A stretch of DNA of 64,000 nucleotides from Mnemiopsis leidyi (taxonomy: Eukaryota; Ctenophora; Tentaculata; Lobata; Bolinopsidae), in NCBI GenBank assembly GCA_000226015.1, contig JH152989.1, forward strand, positions 303,495 to 367,494, written 5' to 3'. Made by a program: the position numbers and the translations under genes. The notes under the pieces were generated by a model. It made no database searches and was not told where the DNA came from. It saw only the letters and a list, made by a program, of their open reading frames with translations. Positions 1 to 13,500 of the stretch are shown one piece after another; positions within the stretch are counted from its first letter, which is position 1; each line of letters opens with the position of its first letter.

Positions 1-79
1 TATTACATCACCCTTTTTCGTATTACATCACCGTATTACATCACCCTTTTTCGTATTACATCACCGCGTATTACCTCAC
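1..79. repeat. Short tandem repeat, 33-bp unit
   Basis: A compound 33-bp unit (TATTACATCACC core, once with CTTTTTCG and once followed by G) occurs twice, at 1-33 and 34-66, followed by a degenerate partial copy. No coding potential. The array probably continues to the left of the window. Confidence 0.85.
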
Positions 80-87
80 ACTTTCTG

Positions 88-298
88 CAAATTAGTGATA
101 CGAGAGAACGTCCTTTTTTCTGTTATTACTAGCAACTACCCGCACTGCCTGCTAATTTTACTTCCTAGATAATATCGTTACATGAATCTGAGGCCTGCTC
201 CAAATTAGTGATACGAGAGAACGTCCTTTTTTCTTGTTATCATTAGCAACTGCCCGCACTATCTGCAATTTTTACTTGGTAAATAATATCGTTACATA
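88..298. repeat. Tandem duplication of a ~97-bp unit
   Basis: Bases 88-184 and 201-298 are near-identical copies. Both contain AATTAGTGATACGAGAGAAC and both end in AATATCGTTACAT. The second copy runs straight into the left arm of the nested-hairpin element at 291, so this duplication and the hairpin are probably parts of one repeat family. Confidence 0.8.
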
Positions 299-463
299 AC
301 TCATAAGTGCAAAGTAACAACATGTTTTCAACTCGGGCTCCGCCCTCGTTAAAAACATATCATTATTCAACTCAGCCTTCGGCTTCGATGAATAATGAGA
401 TTTACGCCACTCGCTACGCTCGAGGCGTAAATCATGTTACTTCACACTTACTCGTTATGTAAC
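291..463. repeat. Nested inverted-repeat (cloverleaf-like) element
   Basis: An outer imperfect inverted repeat (291-324 with 433-463, both carrying GTTACATAAC or its complement at the ends) encloses three successive imperfect hairpins: 322-358 (loop near CTCCGCC), 360-398 (loop near CCTTCGG) and 399-433 (loop near CTCGCTACG). On paper it folds into a stem with three side arms. No ORF. It may be a non-autonomous foldback or MITE-type element, or a terminus of a larger one. I cannot assign a family. Confidence 0.75.
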
Positions 464-2380
464 TTCATATTATTTCATTGTAGAATTAATACACGCATGT
501 GGTTACTTTTAGCTTGTTATTATTAATTACCATTGGATTAAACATTAAAATTGACAGTAACGTTAACTGAATTACAACAGATTAGATGAGATAATTATAA
601 AATTCTTCGTTTTTGCCACTATAGAGTAGGCGAGTGTGTTTAAATACTTACAATCTTCTAAAACCAAATTTAAATGTCTAATTCAGGAAATTTCAGACTT
701 TGTAGACAACCAAAACTCAATTCTTACATTCTCTACATCCTGCAGGATTGTACCGAGGTGTGACTGCTACACTAATGAGAGCTTTCCCGACAAACGCGGC
801 CATGTTGCCAGCTTATAGCATCTCCCTCAACTTCCTCATGAAGCTTAAAGGAGAACGAGAAGTTTTGTACTGACGGTGGCGGAAACACCGGAACACAGAT
901 ATCAGAATTTTGATGACATCGTTGCACGTGCAAGTGGGGATGACGTCATATTATCATTTGCACGTGGTAAATTTGATGACGTCGTGTAACGTGCTGAGAA
1001 ATTAGCTTGCTGTGCAGCTGTGATAATTGTTGAAACGCTGATATAAGAAGTCTTTATCGAGGATAGAGGATAGGGATAGGGCTAAAGGACTAGGCCCTAG
1101 CAGTAACTTACAAATCATTGCTTTTCGAAGTACTGTTAATTTTGTGTCTTTCACAAAATCGCTTGGCCGAAAACGATATCAATTTGATTTAGCCCATTTT
1201 GATTTGCTACATTTTAAGCAAAAGGATTAAGATTATAAAATAGTTTGGGCAAGCGATTTGAAAGAAATGGAGGATGAAGCGATGTAGCTTCAGCTTGTGT
1301 AGCAAGTTCAAGGGTGGTCCAAATAGTGTCAGAGGTTGATTATTTAGTGATAAAATGCTGCAACCGCTTTTTAAACTTTTAACCAAGCTCTTTGAATGTA
1401 GTAGTTTTAATATTCAACCGTGGCTTTAGATTGTCGAAAATCCTATGGCTAAATAAAAAGAGCTAATACAGTCCATATGGAATCACTAAAAATCAGATCA
1501 ATGACATTTCAAGTATCGGCGATCTGCTCAATAAGCTGAATTAATTAGCTTATGTTAATTAATTGAGCTGAGTAACTGATGTTGATATTAAGACATGGAC
1601 TTTCCATATGAACAGCACGCCATTTACTACAATTTTTATTTTAATCTTGGTTTCATCTTTATTTTTATTCAGCAGTTTGATTTAAATATGATGGTTATAA
1701 TTATACTTATATAATAGTGATAAGCCGCTTCTAAAACTAAATATGGGCTAGCGAAATTTTGTGCGAGATGCGGATGATGCATGGTTTTTTAAAGTTTATT
1801 TTTTATGTTTACTCAGAAGATATTATTATGACACAATTCAAATGAACAGATAAATGTTTTGAAGGGGTCGCAATTATTTTCAGCGTTTTAATTTATAAAA
1901 AAGTGTTACGCTGTTTTCAAGATTTTTTACATTCGTTGTTTGATTTCTTAATATTGAGCATTGCACGTGCTTTGGTCAGAATCCCAGCAATTTACAAGAA
2001 AAAGTTATTTCAAAATTAATTTTCATCTTCTTGACCGTCATGTCAATGGTAAAATTTTAAGATTAAGGGTTTTTTAATCTCAAAATTGCATCCAGCTCTA
2101 AGTCAAGTCCGATGTTCATGTAATGCAATATCCAATTAGATGAAATTCAACACGTTAGTCTGTTTACAACGATGAACACTTAAATTGCGAAGTTAAATTG
2201 TAAAATCAAATGGTATATCTGTAAAGCTCCAAAATTGCAAAATGTGCCATGCAACATCCCATTCCCAGTCTTCTGATAGCACATCCAACATTCCATAAGT
2301 TCCCAGAACGAATGTCAGACCTCCAGGGTAAGGCTATAAGTTCCGCTTGACAAAATCAGGAATACCCTCTATCCGTACTC
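464..2380. other. Gene-poor intergenic DNA
   Basis: AT-rich sequence with no supported exon. A 60-codon plus-strand ORF at 636-818 has no recognisable motif or splice context. This stretch lies 3' of the minus-strand gene ending at 2381, so it may include that gene's 3' UTR. Confidence 0.5.
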
Positions 2381-5300
2381 TCACATGTACTTAGCAGGAT
2401 CCAGAATGCAGTTCGATCCTCCTATCCCGCTATCGAAAGATGAGAAGTTCTCCACAACAGGAGGGAGAGTGAAGCTTGCGGAGGTAGGTTTGACGGGAAC
2501 AGGGCCCTCCAGAGTGGAGGGGATTATTGGGGGTATCGCTTTGTGGGGGTTAAGTTTGGACATGGGAAGTGAGACGTCCTGATGGGGTCGCAGAGCGTTG
2601 CAGTCCAGGACCAGCGTGTAAGACATCGGCTGAGAGGGAGGTTGGTTAGAGACTTAGTGGGGTTAGTGTGAGCTGCTTTTATAGTCTCAAGACTTGTATT
2701 TGTAACAATACTGATATGCAATGACGAATTTCGATTATTTTTAATTCGGTGACAGCGCTTATGATGCTTCAGGGAAGACAAAGCTAAAAAGTCCAGAATG
2801 GTCAAACAAAATGCATTCGTACCTCAGCCTTGGATTCGATAGGTTCAGAGTTTAGAGCAGGGTTTCTCCAAAACTTGCCTCCGTCAGATCCAATGTTTGA
2901 AGCAAACGTTTTTGTAGTTAGTACTGATTCCATGGAACCGGGCACTTGCATCTGAGTGATGTATACATAAAGGTGGAACAAAAATCTACGGGTCGAAAAA
3001 AATTATTTTTTCAAAATTGTGCTGACAACATCCCATTTTTAAGCTTTATCAGACAGCGTGTGGAACCAAACAACAACCTCTTAATTTCAGTACCTTAACA
3101 AGAGAGCGGTTCGCAGGAGCCTGGTAGTTCAACACTTTCTTCCTCTTGGTGCCGTCATATCGAGATAACTCCTCAGTTAAGCTCTTGTTGTTGTCATTCT
3201 GTACTATTGGGTACGGGAACCGGAGTGTCATGCTCAGATCACAGTCTCGAATTTGTTGGAACACTCTCACCTGGATAGGGGATTTGGGTTTTTGTGTCAA
3301 CAGTTAAACTTTGTTTCTTTTGCCAAATTTGACGTTCTTGACGATAGATTTTTGATAATAATGCGACTTCTACTTCAAGGATATTTTTATGGTTTTATCT
3401 GTACTCAAATTAAGATACAGATATGGATAGACTTTCCTCCAAACTAAATCCGAAAGCTGGCTGGCTAAATAAAGTACCTGCTCCGCTAGGATGTATGTGT
3501 TGAGTTTGACCAGTTTGTGGACTTTCTCTAGGTATCTCTGAGTGTGTTTTGAGTCGAGATCAGGCAAGCGGTCTATGACAACTTCAATCACTTCCTGCTC
3601 CACATCTTCATCTGAGGATGAGGTTTAGTAACTCCTGGGCCGGATATAAGGGATTAAAAATGTTGGGAAGTTGTGTTATAGATTAAAACAGTGAGAATCA
3701 AAATATGAAGCTGGAATACATAACCGGGAACGTTAAGTTGAAACAGAACTAGAGCAGTACCAATCGCCCTGTAAAACATAAGCAGAACCTATCGCTTAGT
3801 AAAGGAAGAGCTCAGTAAAACATAGAGCTCAGTAAAACATAGAGCTCAGTAAAACATAGAGCTCAGTAAAACATAGAGCTCAGTAAAACATAGAGCTCAG
3901 TAAAACATAGAGCTCAGTAAAACATAGAGCTCAGTAAAACACTCTCGATATACTATAATAACACTAACTAACAGCAAGAAACTCAGCACCAAAACACCAA
4001 CCTTCGTTCTCAGTTAGTAGCGACTCCACGGCAATGAGGTCGCTGTATCGGCAGAGTCTTTTTGAGAGAAGTTTAAACCGGGCCTCCTTCAGAGCTAGAT
4101 TCCTCCTGGCGATGTCAGATATTATCGGAAACTGTATCGTAGAGGATTTTACAAACCCCCCGGTCGGCTCTTCTTTTCCCGACATAGTAATACGTTTTCC
4201 TCGTTCGACTTTCATACGCGACAACGAAAAAACGACTTCATGGGAGGACACAATTTACTCAGCACGTGTCAGACACTTCGATGAATTGCACTAAAACTAC
4301 ATCGCAGTTAAACTATATAACGCAACAGATGCTAAAATAAGGAGGTGGTCCTGTATGCTCGGAGCTCTATTTCGCCGAGTGGCTCAGCGGGACGAAGTGA
4401 TTTGATTAACCACCGCACATATAACGTAGTTCATATGAAACCATGTTAGTTGTTGGGTATTATACCGGTACTTGAGCTGCAATAAAAGCTGTAATGTTGT
4501 TCAAAGCTCGCCATGTTCACGACGAGCGACGTGCAATTCAATTGCAACCGTACTTCTCTTAAATTGAAATCAGTTTGTGAGAAGTGCAGATGAGCAATTT
4601 TTGAGAAGTGCAGATGAGCAAGGCACAGCTTTCAAGTTTTAATGGTAATATGAACTTTCTGTTCAATGTCATATTTGTTCATATATCAATCAACCAAGTA
4701 ACAATAGAATAACCAGTGACCATGACTAAGTTTATAGTGAGACCTTGCAGAATGCATATCGCGGCACAAAAACTGAAAACCAAACGTTCGGAAACGCATA
4801 ATCTTGCTTCAAATTTTTAAGCACATGTTCCACAGTTGAAGCCCATTGAACTGACCCAAGTTCAATACAATTTCCCTAATACCATGATCGTACACATTAC
4901 AAAAAAATAACTTAACAAATTACAATTAAAACTTACAATCTCTTAAACCTGTGCAAGAAAAGGCAAACAAACTCTGAAAACTCGAACAACACTTTACCTG
5001 ATAAGATCCAGAGCGTTGCTGTAGACCCTGATCCCTATGAGCTTGTTGTCGTATGCACCTCGTAATACTTGCACGTTCCAAGCCTGGTCAGCTGCCTGGA
5101 TGGTCAGCTGTATCTCTTGTCTGTGTTGTAGTGGACCGCTGTATAGTTCTACGGTAGCTGCTACCTGAAGGTAGAAACGAGGATAAGAGTTGTGTTAGAG
5201 GTTCTTGAGGAGGTTTTTACGATTCAGCGGAATCAGCTGAGTAGCTTAAATAGAAACGGTTTACAGGACCGAATTCAGCTCCATAAGATTTAACAACTTT

Positions 5301-6359
5301 GAAATCTTAATGCTTACTACCATACTTCACTAGTTGTTTTTGCAGTAAGAATTGATCATTTGATTACCTGGAGATTTATACTTAAAACAATCATGATCAA
5401 GTTACCAAGTTGCTGTTAGACCAAGAATAATAAGAATACTTGACCAAGTATATAATTATAAAAAACTGTAGAAATTAAAATTAATCAATGAAGTAATATC
5501 AAGGAAATGAATTACCGCTCCAACTCCAGCATTTCTTCTCTTCCTACGGCCGGTGGGGGTACCATCACCTTGTAGTATTGTTTTATACATCTCGTCTATC
5601 TTGGAGACACAGGAGTCGAAGTGTAAGAACTTGTGGTCGCCTGCCATGGGGTTTAGTTACTAACTCAGATCTTAAACTATGTAACAAGAATAGTCGAAGT
5701 TGTAAGTTTTACACAATCCATCCCACATATTTGAGTTTCTCATGGAGAGAATTAAAACACAAGCTCTACATTGTGCCGAAGGAGTTTGGACCTTCTTGAA
5801 CTAGGTTAATATATATATCCATCCCTTATGCACTGTAAAATAATACACAAGTCTTTCAAATCCTTCAACCACCATAGATGTTGTGCATTTTGTTATCATC
5901 ATCATTCATCAAATGTAAAATTGTGAAAGTTTCAGCACTACCATGGTTAATTGTGGAGGGCTTGACGGTTTCAAAGTCCTCAATGTACTTCATCAGTTCT
6001 TCAGCTTTTCTTTCTGTCCATTCACTGTCGCTCTGAAAGATGGATCATTTACAGTGACCTGTCTGCTGTTATTAATGATTTTAATTTGTTGCCCTCATTA
6101 CGTAAACTTTCTGCAAAATGAACATTGAAGGAACTTTAGGAACTTAAGGTTTTACTCATAAGGTTCACAAAGACACTTCTCTTATTACCGGTTCATGAAG
6201 AACACCAACTTTAAATCGTACACCCCCATCACCCGGCCCTAGCTTTAACGCCTTCTTGGAAATGATAGGGGGAAGTTTCCCTTTGCTGTTGAAGCTCACT
6301 CGACCCGGAATCGAAGTAAAATGTATGCAACCGTCAAAAAGAAAGCGGTTAAAGGTCAT
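2381..6359 (-). CDS. Unrecognised 403-aa protein, 8 coding exons
   Basis: Exons in transcript order are 6359-6189, 6032-5942, 5640-5516, 5164-4998, 4105-4002, 3611-3478, 3270-3100 and 2629-2381 (stop). Junction phases all agree and sum to 1212 nt, or 403 residues. I do not recognise the family. The protein is charged and mostly soluble-looking. It has a basic patch GRRKRRN near residue 123, an acidic helical stretch around residues 230-275, and a proline-rich C-terminus. No signal peptide or membrane segment is seen. The ATG at 6359 is chosen because a stop lies just upstream in frame and no acceptor precedes it. The exon 5 acceptor (4105/4106) is the least certain junction. The gene sits tail-to-head 1.15 kb behind the coiled-coil gene on the same strand. 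The two could instead be one transcription unit, but the last exon of the neighbour has its own stop. Confidence 0.65.
3808..3943. repeat. 17-bp minisatellite, 8 copies
   Basis: Eight consecutive, almost perfect copies of GAGCTCAGTAAAACATA lie inside intron 5 of the 403-aa gene, between its exons at 4002 and 3611. Near-identity of the copies suggests recent expansion. A further two-copy 24-bp-spaced repeat (GAGAAGTGCAGATGAGCA) lies in the preceding intron near 4579-4621. Confidence 0.95.
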
Positions 6360-7513
6360 GATTGAAGATGAAAATCATTTAAGCGTCTGAGAGTTTACTG
6401 GCAGTATGTGTGACGACGACAAAACTTGAACATGTTACAACTTCTGTTAGTTGTCATGATAGGAGTTTTGATCATTTGCTTGCTCTGATGAATTGAGTAG
6501 ACGTCATGACAGGATCGGTAATGAAATCGGCAAGGTGGTGAGAAAATAGGAGATCACGAAAATGGAAAGATGATAATTTTATGTTATGATTTTATAATAT
6601 ACCATGCTTTTATGTTTATCCGGGAATCAATATTGAATTGAGAAATGTTATTACTTCGAGAATTGAGGATCTGATAAATATCATCCGAGAACAGACACCA
6701 GTCGCTTTTAGACCGTCAATAATAAGCATGGATAACTGAGGGGCTAGTTAGCACTTCCTGGGTCACCTCTAATGAGGCTAATTAAGGTAGCAATGTTAAT
6801 TGAGCACCTTGGCAATGGATATAGTTCAGGTTAATGAGGTGGTCTCAGTTGTAATGATTGTTATAGGGATCGCTTTGTGTTTGCTTGTAAGTGCGATGTG
6901 TATCAGAATCTTGCTACACTTGCTTGATGTTTTGGATATCTTGTATCAGTTTGGTGGTATTTGGAGCATCTAAAGCCGATGTTTAGTAACTTGTAAGGTG
7001 CGGCTTATCAGTGATAAAGAAACAATTTGAGAACTTATTAATTTGAGAAAGCTACAAATAACCTATTTAAATCCCCATCTTCAACTCTCCTAAATGTATA
7101 ATTTTCCAAAACGAGCTTCACCGATTCGGGTCGCTCTCATTTAGTTAGACCAGAACTTAGATAATCGAGTTCTTCTGATGGCTCTTACTTTTCGTTAGAT
7201 CATGATGCCTTACCAATGCTTGCGTTGTTATCTGTTTGTCTACTGCATGTATGTCCTTTGTCTAGACGTATCCTATGACCAACTGCATGAAGCACCCAAG
7301 GTTTATCTTTGCTATTCCACTCTTATCTTTCAAAACAATACACTTTCAAATCTGCTCGACTTATAAATCTTCCTCTCCCCATTAAGATTCATCCAAATCA
7401 CGTGATACAACAAACTGCAGCAGGTATAAGTCACGTGACCATCACCACGCCTGCCGAGTGTTCTCTCTCCCCTGTAGAGTGTAGGGTCAGCAGGAAGACG
7501 AGTATAGAAGTAT
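6360..7513. other. Intergenic spacer between two minus-strand genes
   Basis: This separates the last exon of the coiled-coil gene from the first ATG of the 403-aa gene, so it should carry a terminator or poly(A) site and a promoter. I see no further exon with a consistent splice phase. An open stretch near 7380-7490 on the minus strand has an acceptor-like CTACAG but cannot be joined in phase with confidence. Confidence 0.4.
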
Positions 7514-10500
7514 CTACCGCGCTTTGTACCCCACTCCCAAGCTAATTATCACCGATAAAAGCCCGGTTATACAGCTAGTGCCAGCTTTGTCTGCAGACTC
7601 AGTGTTGTACAGCCCTGCTTCCGCCTCAGACTCCCCCTCAGTGGTCAAATTTGGGAGAACTTGATTCACACAGTAACATTCAATAGGCAAAATTGTGAGT
7701 TGAAAGCGCTGCTGTACATGTTATTATAACTTAATTCTCGAGCTCTTTCATTACATCTTCTTTCTATGAAGAAGACAGCTTTATACATTTTAGTAACAGT
7801 TATCACAACAGCAGACTTACCTTGGGAATGCTGCTAGTAATGTTAACTATTCCTTTGTGTATGTGACCTCTTATCACGGCTTGATCCTCCGATACCAGCT
7901 CCATTTCATTGGCGTTGTTACCAATTCTTTGATTCTGTTGTTGATGCAGAACAACCTGCTGCTTCTTTGTGTCTATTTTCAGAGGCAATGCTTCCTGGAA
8001 TGTTGAATATATTAGTCTTAACAAAATTATTTATATCCAGCCTGATTCGCTGTTAAATTGGGAGAGATTCTTTTGTTTAATTTTAATGAGATCTAGCGAC
8101 CAGCTAAAGACGTGGATATCCGAGAACAGAGATATGATCCTGTCCTATCTCAACTTTCATGTTCTTTACCTCGTATTGTGCCGTCAAGTCGTCACCACCG
8201 TCCTCTGAGGAGGATTCCTCCTCTGATATAACATCCGCATCCAGCACTGTAAAAAAAGTCTGAGTCATTTTCAAATCGTCAAATGTTCATAGATCTCAAC
8301 ATATGATACGTGGCCAATTCCTTAATTTTCGTCAGTAAGAGGCCAGCTCAATTTTCTGTTCCGACCTCTAAAACCTACTCGAAAAGGAGGACCCATCATA
8401 CTCCGCATCTTCAGACGGTACTGGTTCCAATCCCAGGGTGTGTGTTATGCGATCTCTAGGGCGGTGAGGTCGTGAGGGACGTCGCAGTTGTTTCTCCATC
8501 AAGGCTTTCGGCTTCTGGATCGACAGGATCTCGTCCAGACCTTCTTTTATTTCAGTGGTAGATTTGGTCCACATTTCGCTCAACCTTTGTTCTATTCTGA
8601 AAACGATAATATATTTTGTTATTTGCAAAGAATCGTGAAAAACAAAAACAATCGAAAACATAAGGGAGAACCCCTTTAGTTAGTTACCTGTTAACATGGG
8701 CCTCCTCAGCTCTCTCCAAATCCTCCTCCCTCTTCAGCAGCTCCCTGTACCGTTCGTTAGTGTACTGTTCCCGGTACTTCAGCCTCTCCGTGTCCCGTTT
8801 TAACTGCTGTAACCTCCCCTCCAGAGTTTCTACTGCTTTGCTGTTCTTCTCTAGTTTCTTGCTCTTCACTGCTAGCTTTTGTTCTGTTTTCTAGGAAGAT
8901 TTTAACACTGTTAAAAAAACAATATCCACAACATGATTCGCGGAAAAGGCAGTTGGAAAGTAAAGCACAACTTGAACAAGTCATGACTGCAAACTAAAAT
9001 CCAAACAAAGCACAAATTGAACTAGTCGTGCCTCAAAACACCGGATTTTTACTCACTTTCTGGTTTTCAACGGTTTCCCTGATCTTCATCTGCAGTTCTT
9101 TGAGTCCGATACAGATATTGAAATCCAGACAATTGACAACCTCCACAGCGGTGTGTTTAAGTGACACCTGCACCGAGAGAATTGGTTAAGAAAGATAGGT
9201 CCTTGATCTCAATAAATGATAAAGTTGTATGCTTCATGCCGAGTCTGTGAAACTATGAGCCTTAACAAATTAGACATATATCCCAGCCTCAGACTACACG
9301 GCGCAAACAAAGCCGGATTGATTGGGGTAAAGGGACAGTTTACAGCTCTGTTGTTCTTTTCCATCACGTGACCAAATGTTTATAGTCCTATCAAGCAGCT
9401 GGATAAATACTAAACATTGTCGAGAGAGGGACAGACGCCTTTGCATGCTGGGAATTAACCTGGCTCGGTTTTGGTTCAAATTCCAGTTTGATCGACTTAT
9501 AATTTTAAAAACTTATCTTGCTTCTGAAGTTTACTAATGAAAATCAGTATGAGTTGTCATTAGGCTCTGACCGTAGTGTTATCGTCTTTGTTTCCTTTGA
9601 TTTCGGCGATAGTCGGAGAGCTCAGTCCATCCATGTCTACTCCGGATTTACTGAATAGTTCTACTATCTTGTTGCGATGTCTTAGTATCGATAGCAACAT
9701 CGCTGAGGGTTTTATGGTTATCAGAATGTAAACTGAGCAGTAAAAATCGGGATTCAACACCTCAATTTCATTGTCTAAAATGGCCATGAGCCGGATATAT
9801 CGCATCTCAATTAAAATTGAGAATATGAATGAGGTTTCGTGAAATGTCCTAACCTTTCATGTCGAGTTTTAGCCTTCTTGAGGCTCTCCTGTGTTCAGAC
9901 TTCAGTTTTGAGGTTGCCGCGTCAGTCCTAACTCTTTCTCGGTTTATATAGTCAGCCATCCGCTCTGGAGATATAAAATCAAATAATTATTGCCATATTT
10001 GTTTATTTATAAAGTAGGAAATTTACATTCTCATAGTGTAATAAATTCTGCGACCTCTCTTCTTTTTTGAGTTTTTGACGCACTAAATTCAGTTTCATAA
10101 ACAACGTACGAAGAGTAATCATGTGCAAATTTGCTACAAATTTGCTACAAATGAACTAACTAGTATCATTTTGGCGTTCCTCCTTCAGTCTGTTTACAAT
10201 CATCTGGGTGTACCCTGGAGTATCGATCACTCTTCGTTTTTCTGGCATTCTGCTACCTTCCTCTGTATCGCTTGTCTCAGCTGCACGTAATTAGAGTTCA
10301 GTTGGGATTATATCTATCTCGAAACATAATTGAGAAATGTATGTCATGAAAATGTCAAGCTGGACGTCATTTTTTGTTGAGTTAAGTGCCTGGTAACATA
10401 GTTGAAACTTGAAAGTAATTGTCGGTTGTTTGAATAAAAATAATTGTTCATACTAAATCTACTCACTGTTCTTTCTAGTTTTGACGTTCTGCAAGAAGTT

Positions 10501-13500
10501 CATGTTTCCCGCAAGCAAGTCAGTCTCAAACGGGTTTGTAAGTCCTGGAAGTGATATGGCTTACCAATATGTTTGGAACTGCAGAGCCAAAAGAAACTTG
10601 AATTTTGTTCATTAGATTCCCTAGATTGTGTTAGAATTGTGTCAGAATCACCTCGCTTTTTGTCCTCGGCAAATTCGATAGGGTCCGTTATTATCCCTAT
10701 TTCCGCTATCAGTTCCATTTCCGTGTTTAGATCAGCAGTATCTGAAAGTAAGGGCAATACATCAAAGATCAAAACTTGCGATTGAGGTGAAAGGTTAAAT
10801 TTTAAATCTAACGGCCGTCGTGAAAAATACAGGATGTTTGGGTATCAAGAGGGGATGATCATCGAAAGAAAGTGTTAAGCTCTTGCTAATCAGCTGAATT
10901 AATAGTGTCATAGAATTAAGTAGAAACTATTAGCAGATTAGAATTTTTACATAGCCGATTAACTGAATTATGAAGAATAGAAAATCAGATCTGATAGCTG
11001 TTACAAAGATATCCCTACCAGTTGCCACATCGTAGTTCTCCACCACCCTATCTACGTAGACCACCTCCGGTTCATGATGAACCAGTTCCTCACTGACTGT
11101 TGACACTGACTTGGGGATACTCTCCAGAGACTGGATACTGACCGTCTTGTGAGCTACTTCAGGTCGTGTTGAGTTCTCTATTCGCAGAGCGAGGTTCTGG
11201 AGGAAATGTTTGTCATTTTTGGGAAAGGATTCAAGCGACTTATCAGCAGTCCAATCACTCTGACAGACCAATTGATAAAGTTAAGTTCCCACAAGATCAT
11301 CTGTTTCCCGGTTGGTAACACTTATTAGTCTAATTAGTGGAGGTTTAGAATGTTGACAGTCACGCTAACGAGAAGTGAACCTTGATTAGGGCACTTATTT
11401 GACGAGGTAAGGAAAATGGGGGATTAGAAATATGTCTGGCGGATTGGGTGACGTTTTGCTTACAATCATTGCTTAATCTAGAAGGAGTGGATTTTCATCA
11501 CTTAAAAGTTGATTTCAATATTCATTTTACCATAACCATTACGTCGCCGTCATTGTCGATCCTTATGTTTGACATTCGACATTTATAGTAGCATGATCTT
11601 ACACGGGCACACAGTCTTTTTGAGAACTATAAGCTGGCTTGTATACATCGAAGCCCGGCTCAGACTATAAGCATAACAGTTTTGGGCCGGCATTTGGCAA
11701 AATTATTTCACATCAAAGTAACATTTAATTATATCGGGTCATCCATATTCCAGAATTTTGGATTTCAACGATTTCTGAAATTTTTGGGGTTAAAGAACTC
11801 ACAGATACTATTTTTAGGATTTTTGCGCAGTTATAACTCTATGTAGTTTTTCCCTAGCAATATGGTGCACTTAAAGTGCAAGGTGTTTTTGATATTGCTT
11901 GTGAATAGAGGTTTGTAATGCTTATAGGATTCCTGATGCGTGTTGCCGTGAGAATCGCTCACCAAACTGCCATGGTGCAGTGTAGTACCGGTTCCTCAGC
12001 AAAATTATCAGACTCCATTTTTTTAATTTGCCTAGGTTTGACAATATTTCTAGTTTTTAATTTTTGATGTTTAGTTCTCAGTAGGTTTTATAGATGTTGT
12101 AATTGGATGGTTACATCACTGGAACAACTTTAATGGCCAGCTTGAGTTAAGCGATAGTTTTTGAACATGATGGTCAATGGTCTTATCCATATATGATATC
12201 TGTTGAGCAAAATTTGTTTCTGGCAACCGGAAAATAATTGATATCCACAAGATAGCTAATAGTTGGTTGCCGCTAATCACCAAGAAATTCCGATATGAGA
12301 TAAGATATCCATGACAACTGGAGCTATTGGCCGAATGATAGCATATGATCCGGATCTCTAATGAGCTTTGTTAACTTGTTATACAGCCATTAAACCCAAT
12401 AATTGCTCGTCACATGGGACGAACGATTAATTGTTCTGTTCAATTGAGGGTTTCTAAACATATAATCATCACGAACTTTATAGCTTAGAACTCCATAGAA
12501 TGCTTTTCGCTTGATTTTTTTGAAAACACAGCTTCGTTCGTTATGTTTTGACGGAGGTAACTAGCAGGACGGAGGTAGGTAGCTTTAAGGTTCCTGATGA
12601 GTAGCTGGTTCTTGGTTCGGCAGCTCACTGTACATCTACAATGTTTTGTTATCTTTGTTGGTCGTTAGCCTAACCAATGATCTCTTTGAGGATGTACTCT
12701 TGGAATAAACCTTGTTTTCTTGAAGACCGACCAGCTTTATGTATAATTTCTAGCCGACTTTGTCTGAGTCTGATTTTCTCTAGTGTTGGAGACAGGAGAA
12801 GAACCAATCGATTTACCGTATAGATCTAACAGCTAACATCTTTGTTCAGCAATGTTTCTAGACGATTTTGAGCCGATCTGTGAGGTATCCAGTACAAATC
12901 TACACCAGACATACCTTGCTAGACGATATGAAACCGGAAAAGAAGTATTTGTAAAGGTGAGCACAGTTAGTCTTCCCTTTTCTCATGCAAAATAAAGAAT
13001 CAATCATGAAACGCTTCTCCGAGAATTAGGGTCGGAAAAGGACGGAATCTCTACGGGTGGTGCTTGTATTCATTTGTTAAGGACCAAGCCAGTAAGGGAT
13101 TTTCAACATAAACTTCAGAGCAATTCTTATGAGAACAATTCAGGTTCTGGAGGGACCAGCTAGGGAGTTCACCAAACAGAACGGTGTGATGATACCCAAC
13201 GAGATCCTGATCAACAAGAAACTGAACAACCCTGCTATCTTTCAGAAGTGGGAAGAGTTCTTCTTCGAATCAGGTTTGTTGTGTCGTCTGTTTACTTTCT
13301 TAGTCGTTCCGTCTGTTTCTTTCTTAGTCCTTTCTTAGTCCTTTCGTCTGTTTACTTTCTTAGTCGTTCCGTCTGTTTACTTTCTTAGTCGTTCCGTCTG
13401 TTTACTTTCTTAGTCGTTCCGTCTGTTTACTTTCTTCGCACGATCAAACAGCGCATGATAATTTTATGGGAATTAATACTATTAAAATGAGTCCTAGAAG

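Noticed and set aside
4371-4400. tRNA A-box-like GCCGAGTGGCTCAGCGGG
   Set aside because: No matching B box (GGTTCGA-type) or acceptor pairing follows within tRNA distance.
7380-7545. Extra exon of the coiled-coil gene
   Set aside because: The acceptor-like CTACAG cannot be joined in phase to the preceding exon without a weak donor, and the preceding frame reaches a stop at 7514.
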